A DNA stretch of 64,000 bases, taken from NCBI GenBank assembly GCA_022448005.1, contig JAKUTK010000009.1:46806-110805 (forward strand), given 5' to 3'. Source of the DNA: Pseudomonas sp. (GTDB lineage Bacteria; Pseudomonadota; Gammaproteobacteria; Pseudomonadales; Pseudomonadaceae). Of the stretch, positions 59,509-64,000 are shown one piece after another; the first letter of the stretch is position 1; every line of letters begins with the position of its first letter. Under the pieces are notes generated by a model, which was not told the DNA's origin, made no database searches, and saw nothing but the letters and a program-made list of their open reading frames with translations. Both the position numbers and the translations under genes were made by a program.

Positions 59509-59852
59509 CGATTGAGCGTGTTAGCGGCCAGCGACCATACGTTGCGAGCTGGCAGGCGTATGGCGGACACATGATGTATGTCGGTGTTTTCACCTCAAAT
59601 CTCTGCGGTCAGGTGCTGTTGGCAACCGCAGAGTCCTCCGAAGCGGCTGGGTTTGTGTCCGGTAAAGCTTGCGCTGCCGCACTGATGGCGTTCGGCTTCA
59701 AGGTTTGTGGGATGCAAATAAAGTTTCATCCTAACGGGAACGATTTGCTGGGCTGGCTGGGAAGCTCACTGCCCGACCTGTACCTAAAGTCTCATCCTAA
59801 TGCCTCGCAGCGGCCTTCAAATGGTCGGAAAACCCCGGAGCCATGCGAATAA
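59505..59852 (+). CDS. Unknown 115-residue protein ending in a repeat-rich tail
   Basis: Starts at 59505, overlapping the previous stop (ATGA). The first 75 residues look like a folded domain (Y-V-A-S-W-Q-A-Y-G-G-H). The last 40 residues are read through repeats of AATAAAGTTTCATCC and are likely a tail created by those repeats. The domain may be complete without it. Confidence 0.58.
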   Translation: MTIERVSGQRPYVASWQAYGGHMMYVGVFTSNLCGQVLLATAESSEAAGFVSGKACAAALMAFGFKVCGMQIKFHPNGNDLLGWLGSSLPDLYLKSHPNASQRPSNGRKTPEPCE

Positions 59853-60034
59853 AGTGTCATCCTTACCTGAAATCGTAAGTCGTTGATTTCTATTGTGACC
59901 TTGCTAATTTCCTCCCTGATTGCGGCCTTGCAGGCCGCAATCATTGGGGGTTCCAGGGGGCGGACAAGGCCAGAACCCGATTGCTCGGGATGACACTTTA
60001 TTTCTAAGGATGAAACTTTATTTGCATCCCACAA
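59705..60034. repeat. 28-base inverted repeat and AATAAAGT-type repeats
   Basis: A perfect 28-base inverted repeat (59705-59732 and 60007-60034). Within and between are five copies of AATAAAGTNTCATCC: three on the plus strand (59717, 59783, 59848) and two on the minus (59987, 60007), the last two 20 bases apart. They differ from the iterons of the origin. Confidence 0.75.
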
Positions 60035-60326
60035 GGTTGACGGCGAAACGTGGATTGATATCGCTCCGATGTGCGGTCAGTTGGCGCTGTTCTGACCGCC
60101 CTACTCTGCTTGGGGCTGGAATTGTGATTTCACTGGGAACCCGCATGCAAAGCAGCATTCGTTGCTCGCAAATTTGCGTGCTCCATAGTTGCCTGATCTG
60201 AGGTGCTGAGCAGCCAAGGTCCGCTCTTCCCCTGGTAGGGATGCCCTGTCGCTGCTAGCTGGCAAAGTTGGTTCGCAGGAGGTGAGGGTCGTGGTATCAG
60301 GCCCCAGGCCGGGGCTCGATCCCGCC
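60035..60326. other. Intergenic stretch before the origin
   Basis: No gene or clear structure was identified here. It joins the repeat region to the origin. Confidence 0.4.
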
Positions 60327-60436
60327 TTGTCCACAACCACCTGCCCTTTTAAATCTTTTTTTCTTGTTTTATGGCTTGTTTTTAAAAGCTTTATCGGAAC
60401 GCTCCAGCCCTTCTACCATGCGGGTTTCAGAAGGGT

Positions 60437-60542
60437 CATGACTACAGATTCCCACCTTCATGACTACAGATTCCATGTCTCATGCCTACAGATTCCAGTC
60501 CTCATGACTACGGATTCCATGCTTCGTGCTACAGATTCCATG
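60437..60542 (+). repeat. Iteron array A: five repeats at 22-bp spacing
   Basis: Starts at 60437, 60459, 60481, 60503 and 60525; each includes CTACAGATTCC with small changes (one has CTACGGATTCC). Two helical turns between repeats put RepA on one face of the DNA, next to the AT-rich region and DnaA boxes. Confidence 0.9.
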
Positions 60543-60627
60543 CGCTATCCACAGGCAGGTGCGAACGCGGGTTGAAGGGGCGAGGTCAGGGCTACAACAA
60601 AACAACCAATTTGTAAGGCTCAATCTT

Positions 60628-60649
60628 ACGCTTTTCTTGTAGGTTTAGG
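60628..60649 (+). promoter_or_regulatory. Dispersed boundary motif in the origin region
   Basis: Contains TTTTCTTGTAGGTTTAGG, matching the core TTGTAGGTTTAG. It lies between the two iteron arrays, upstream of repA in the same direction. Confidence 0.5.
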
Positions 60650-60743
60650 CTTTCGGCACCACCGAAGGCCGCTAAATCATTGATCTTCAAACAGTTTTCC
60701 TTTTATCGGAACCTTGAACAACTTCCGATTGTCTCGCTGGCCT

Positions 60744-61141
60744 CACAGCTACAAATTCCATGCTGTGAGCATGATAAATGTCACGATTTTGAGCCGCAGA
60801 TCGGTCGATGGGTGCGGTCTGATGACTACAAATTCCATGTTAAGCAGCGCTCCGAACGGGCTCATGACTACAGATTCCATGTCGTAAGCCAGGCTTTGGA
60901 GCCCTCATGACTACAGATTCCAGGTGGAAAACCTCCCTCTCTCGGCGTCATGACTACAGATTCCATGCGAAACGAGCGGATCGGAACGCCTCATGACTAC
61001 AAATTCCATGTTCCCAACCAGGGCGGCGTGGCCTTATGACTACAGATTCCATGCTGACATGACCTCAGGAAAACCTCATGACTACAGATTCCAGGTCGAG
61101 AAGATCACCCGCATCAAGCTGTCATGGCTACAGATTCCATT
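60744..61141 (+). repeat. Iteron array B: lone repeat plus eight at about 43-bp spacing
   Basis: Starts at 60744 (lone), then 60821, 60863, 60906, 60949, 60992, 61035, 61077 and 61123. The core TGACTACARATTCCA is kept, with TGGC in the last. About four helical turns separate the repeats. Confidence 0.9.
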
Positions 61142-61244
61142 ACCTGCCGGCACCGTGCGAGATATCTGCAGGATGGTCGGTTGGGGTTTCCGGGAAAGGC
61201 CTTTATGCTCAACACCCTGAATGACTTTTGACCGGGATTGAGGC

Positions 61245-62075
61245 ATGGGAGACATCATCACGACTGATAGCGTCGCCACTGAGCCAGACAGCGACACCAG
61301 CAATGAAACGATGATTTCGCCTCACGTTGTCTCCAAGCACAACGATCTGGTGGGCGCGTCCTATCGCTTGTCCGTGGCTGAGCAGCGGCTGATCCTGCTG
61401 GCCATTGCCAAGATCGATTCGCGCAAGCCCATGCCCAACGGGATCGTAGTCACCGCGCACGACTTCATGAGCCGGTACACGGTCAACAAGAGCGATGCCT
61501 ACACCCAGCTCCAGGACGCCGCCAAGCAGCTGTTCAACGCCAAGATCACCTCCATCACCGGGACTGGCAAAGGCCGGGCGATCCACGAGGTCCGCTGGGT
61601 TGAGCGCTGCACCTATGTCAAAGGCGAAGGCCGGGTAGAGCTTCTTTTCTCCACGACCGTTAAGCCATATCTCTCCAGGCTGATCGGCCATTACACGTCC
61701 TACGACCTTTGGCGTGTTTCCGGCATCGAATCAACCTATAGCTTTCGACTCTTTGAGATGCTGATGCAGTACAAGTCGAAAGGATGGCTTTACATCACAG
61801 TTGAGGAGCTGCGCCGGCGCCTTCAGCTCGGCGAGACCTATGAGCGCTTTAGTAATCTGCGCAGTCGTGTAATCGATGCTTCAGTGAAAGAGCTGCGCAA
61901 TAAATGCAGCATGGAACTGGACTACGAGTTAATAAAAGAGCACCGGACAGTTAAGGCAATTAAATTCAACTTTAGACTGCTCGATCAAATGACGCTCCAG
62001 TTCCAGAAAGGGAATTTTCCCCCTGAGGACCTTGAGCAAGACATGAACGATATCATTGCTGAGCCCGAAAGTTAG
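61245..62075 (+). CDS. repA: Rep_3-type replication initiator
   Basis: The 276-residue initiator has two winged-helix domains: residues about 30-140 (N-D-L-V-G-A-S-Y-R-L-S-V-A-E-Q-R) and about 150-250 (I-G-H-Y-T-S-Y-D-L-W, S-F-R-L-F-E-M-L-M-Q-Y). This pattern is that of RepA/RepB proteins binding direct-repeat iterons, which are present just upstream. Monomers start replication; dimers often repress repA. The start at 61245 has GAGG close by. Confidence 0.93.
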   Translation: MGDIITTDSVATEPDSDTSNETMISPHVVSKHNDLVGASYRLSVAEQRLILLAIAKIDSRKPMPNGIVVTAHDFMSRYTVNKSDAYTQLQDAAKQLFNAKITSITGTGKGRAIHEVRWVERCTYVKGEGRVELLFSTTVKPYLSRLIGHYTSYDLWRVSGIESTYSFRLFEMLMQYKSKGWLYITVEELRRRLQLGETYERFSNLRSRVIDASVKELRNKCSMELDYELIKEHRTVKAIKFNFRLLDQMTLQFQKGNFPPEDLEQDMNDIIAEPES

Positions 62076-62141
62076 GTAGCGTTGATTTGGGTATTTAAGC
62101 CCGCGCGGGACAATTTGGTCATTTCCTTATAGGTGATGACC

Positions 62142-63701
62142 ATGTTGAGCAACATACCCGCAACAGAGCCAGAAGTAATCCCTGCCGATATTATAGACAC
62201 GTTCTATGCTCCGGTCGCTTTCGACCGATTCTCCTCCCTTGTCTCAGCTTATGAGGCAACCAAGAAAAAGATATTGGAAGTGCATGCTATCTACACCCAA
62301 GAGAATGTCTCGGGTGTTATGCACTACTTTTTCAATGGGAACAGTAAAGACAAGTACGGCCACTCGGCAAGTCTTCGTCACACAAACTCGTTCTCCGAGA
62401 TATTTCAACTCCAAGGCGCCCTGTTTGAGCTGGAAGCCACATACTGGGATAAAGCGCTGCGGGAAACGGACCTGATGGACTATATGCCGCAGGAGCGCCG
62501 TAATCAGTGGAATGAAATCCTGAACGCCTGGCGTGACCATAATTATGTAAAGGGCCAGAACCCAGAACGTGATATGCCGGATTTTAATATCGACAATCTT
62601 CGGAGCACGATCATTTCTTTGCAGGCTCGGAGAGCCGAGTTCTTGGCTGAGCGGGTAGATGGAATATTCAAGGGAATATCGCGTCAGCACGTAACGAATG
62701 TTCCAGAGGGATTCTCCAAGCGCATGATCATGAGTGGCGTGTTCAACGAGTGGGGAAGCACGTCGCATGATCGCGAGGGGTATATCCACGACCTGCGGAT
62801 GGTGATCGCGAAATTCATGGGTCGCGACGATCCCTGCCGATCTTCAACGGGACGACTACTGCAGACCGCACGCGCGGCGTCTGGAGAGTGGATCGAAGCG
62901 GACGCCGGCGCATTTCGGGTGAAGGCGTTCAAGGTGGGCACAGCTCACCTGGATGTGCATCCTGAGATGGCGTATCGGCTCAATAGCATCCTTGCTTATC
63001 TGCACCCTGCAGCCATACCTGAATCGTTCCGCAAGCGGCCGAAGCGGGCACCTACAGGCACATTCAAGAACAGGCCACTGTTTGATCGGCCATTTTCAAA
63101 TGCGGTAGGGGCTCTGCTGGCCCAGATCGAGCCTTTCAAGAAGATGGTTAAGTCTGAAAGCTTCCGTCGCGAATACGAATACATTCCGGTGCGTAACGCG
63201 GTGTCCCTGCCCTTCTCCTGCCGTGAGCACAGCAAGCATCTACGGGCCGAGGTCGGAGCCGTCATGCAGGCGCTCGGCGGCGTGCTGACGCCATGCGCGG
63301 AACAACCCAGGATCACGTATTGGCAGTTCGATTTTGATGCACTGGACCTGATCCACGAAACTGCCGCGTTGGGGGTCCTGCCGGATCAGCGGTCACATCA
63401 ATTCTTCCCCACCCCCGAGGCGGTAGCACGCCAACTGGTGGATTGGCTGGATATCGGCCTGCTGGATACCGTGTGTGAGCCTCAGGCTGGTCAAGGAGGC
63501 ATTGCGGATCTACTACCGAAGGATCGTACCCGGTGCGTAGAGATCAGCCCCCTGCACTGCGAAATCCTGCGCAAGAAGGGACATCAGGTCATCGAGGGCG
63601 ATTTCCTCGCCTGGAGCGCTGGTGACGCCTTCTCTGTGATCGCGATGAACCCACCCTATAGCGATACGGGTGAGGTTGCTACTATGGACATGGTACGGTG
63701 A
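62142..63701 (+). pseudogene. DUF4942 / DNA methyltransferase, truncated at its catalytic motif
   Basis: I start at the ATG at 62142 (AGG 8 bases upstream). The N-terminal part has W-N-E-I-L-N-A-W and Y-I-H-D-L-R-M-V-I-A-K-F-M-G-R, patterns of DUF4942 proteins. The methyltransferase C-terminus reaches the motif N-P-P-Y-S-D near residue 506 and then turns into unrelated sequence that soon stops. Intact relatives go on for at least another 80-100 residues. The break is followed by sequence leading to an IS21-type element, so truncation by insertion is likely. The downstream remainder is beyond the window. Confidence 0.8.
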
Positions 63702-63796
63702 TGATTCACAGTGTGGACATTTAGGGTTTGACGAAAGCCGTAAACCGGCTGGGGTAAGTCCCAGTCCTCGCTAAGGATGGTCTGAATAAGACTTCT

Positions 63797-64000
63797 TGTT
63801 GCCGCTGACCGAAAACTGACCCAGTAGAGGCTGTTCTGCCGACTGAAAACTGACCCAGGTGTTCAACTGCTTCTGCTCAATTTTTGAGCAGGAGAACACA
63901 GGATGATCAGTATGGAAATGATGGGCAAAATCCGCCGGATGTATTTCCGCGACAAGCTGTCGCTGCATGAGATAGCCAAGCGCACCGGGTTGGCGCGCAA
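63797..64000. mobile_element. IS21-family element, left end (incomplete)
   Basis: Two repeats containing GAAAACTGACCCAG (starting about 63797 and 63832, 35 bases apart) precede an istA-type start. Multiple short terminal repeats are typical of IS21. The element continues outside the window. Its true left limit could be a little further left. Confidence 0.75.
63903..64000 (+). CDS. istA: IstA-like transposase, N-terminus only
   Basis: The first 32 codons read M-I-S-M-E-M-M-G-K-I-R-R-M-Y-F-R-D-K-L-S and then the helix-turn-helix of IS21 transposases (L-H-E-I-A-K-R-T-G-L-A-R). Good GGAG upstream. The rest lies beyond the right edge. Confidence 0.85.
   Translation, partial: MISMEMMGKIRRMYFRDKLSLHEIAKRTGLAR

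Larger units (their letters stand above)
60327..61141 (+). other. oriV: Replication origin with two iteron arrays
   Basis: Features in order are: a DnaA-like box (TTGTCCACA, 60327-60335), an AT-rich run (about 60341-60390), five direct repeats of CATGACTACAGATTCCATG type at exactly 22-base steps (60437-60542), a second DnaA-like box (CTATCCACA, 60545-60553), a boundary motif at 60628, one lone repeat (60744) and eight repeats at about 43-base steps (60821-61141). repA follows. This is a typical iteron origin with a second array near the initiator gene, probably used for autoregulation and copy control. Confidence 0.85.

Noticed and set aside
60437..61141. Iterons as a CRISPR array
   Set aside because: Repeats of about 19 bases with very short or uneven gaps next to repA, an AT-rich region and DnaA boxes indicate an origin.
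63771..63968. Minus-strand frame over the IS21 end
   Set aside because: Antisense of the terminal repeats and istA; no known protein pattern.
1..64000. Transfer RNA or ribosomal RNA genes
   Set aside because: I saw no cloverleaf with a conserved T-loop and CCA end or rRNA-like sequence in any intergenic region.

Overview
The window looks like part of the backbone of a large conjugative plasmid (or related conjugative element) from Pseudomonas or a close relative. The basis is the combination of an F-type mating apparatus with an HD-type (MOBH) relaxase, KfrA, an iteron-controlled Rep_3-type initiator, UmuDC, and transposon families common in Pseudomonas. The transfer gene order resembles SXT/R391 and R27-like elements more than F itself. 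I cannot assign an incompatibility group from sequence alone.

Layout, by position. 1-21.1 kb is a transfer block on the minus strand. Reading it in transcription order from high to low coordinates gives traI, traD, a small conserved gene, a DUF4400-like membrane gene, a DsbA-like gene, traL, traE, traK, traB, traV, a 2,194-residue Ig/cadherin-like surface protein, pilin traA, dsbC, traC, an S26 peptidase and the start of traW. 21.2-26.7 kb carries phage-like recombination genes (exonuclease, RecT, SSB) mixed with small unknown genes. 27.1-32.8 kb has two lipoproteins and a DsbA-like protein on the plus strand, convergent with a large TraN-like gene. 32.9-42.8 kb is a chain of short genes plus two DNA methyltransferases and a CobS / DUF3150 / vWA trio. 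43.1-48.9 kb is an operon with two helicases, an HU-like protein and an M50-like membrane protein; one of its lipoprotein genes is broken by a 567-bp Tn3-type miniature element. 49.2-57.9 kb holds kfrA and a LexA-controlled umuD - ATPase - umuC cluster whose umuC is split by a 4.8-kb Tn554-like element carrying cupin and chlorite-dismutase-like genes. 58-62 kb is the replication region (two differently phased iteron arrays and repA). The right end is a DUF4942-type methyltransferase cut short, followed by the left end of an IS21-family element.

The most unusual signal is a family of about 18 structured leaders between 22.8 and 42.8 kb. In nearly every short transcription step a GC-rich hairpin follows the preceding gene. 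The segment just after it is complementary to the Shine-Dalgarno region, and in two cases to the start codon, of the next gene. The paired letters differ from locus to locus while complementarity is kept, sometimes through G-U pairs, which suggests a conserved RNA-level control device used repeatedly across one plasmid region. A second dispersed signal is a motif close to CCAGAATCTTGTAGGTTTAG, found about nine times at transcription-unit boundaries. All functional statements are from reading the sequence and from family knowledge; no searches were run.
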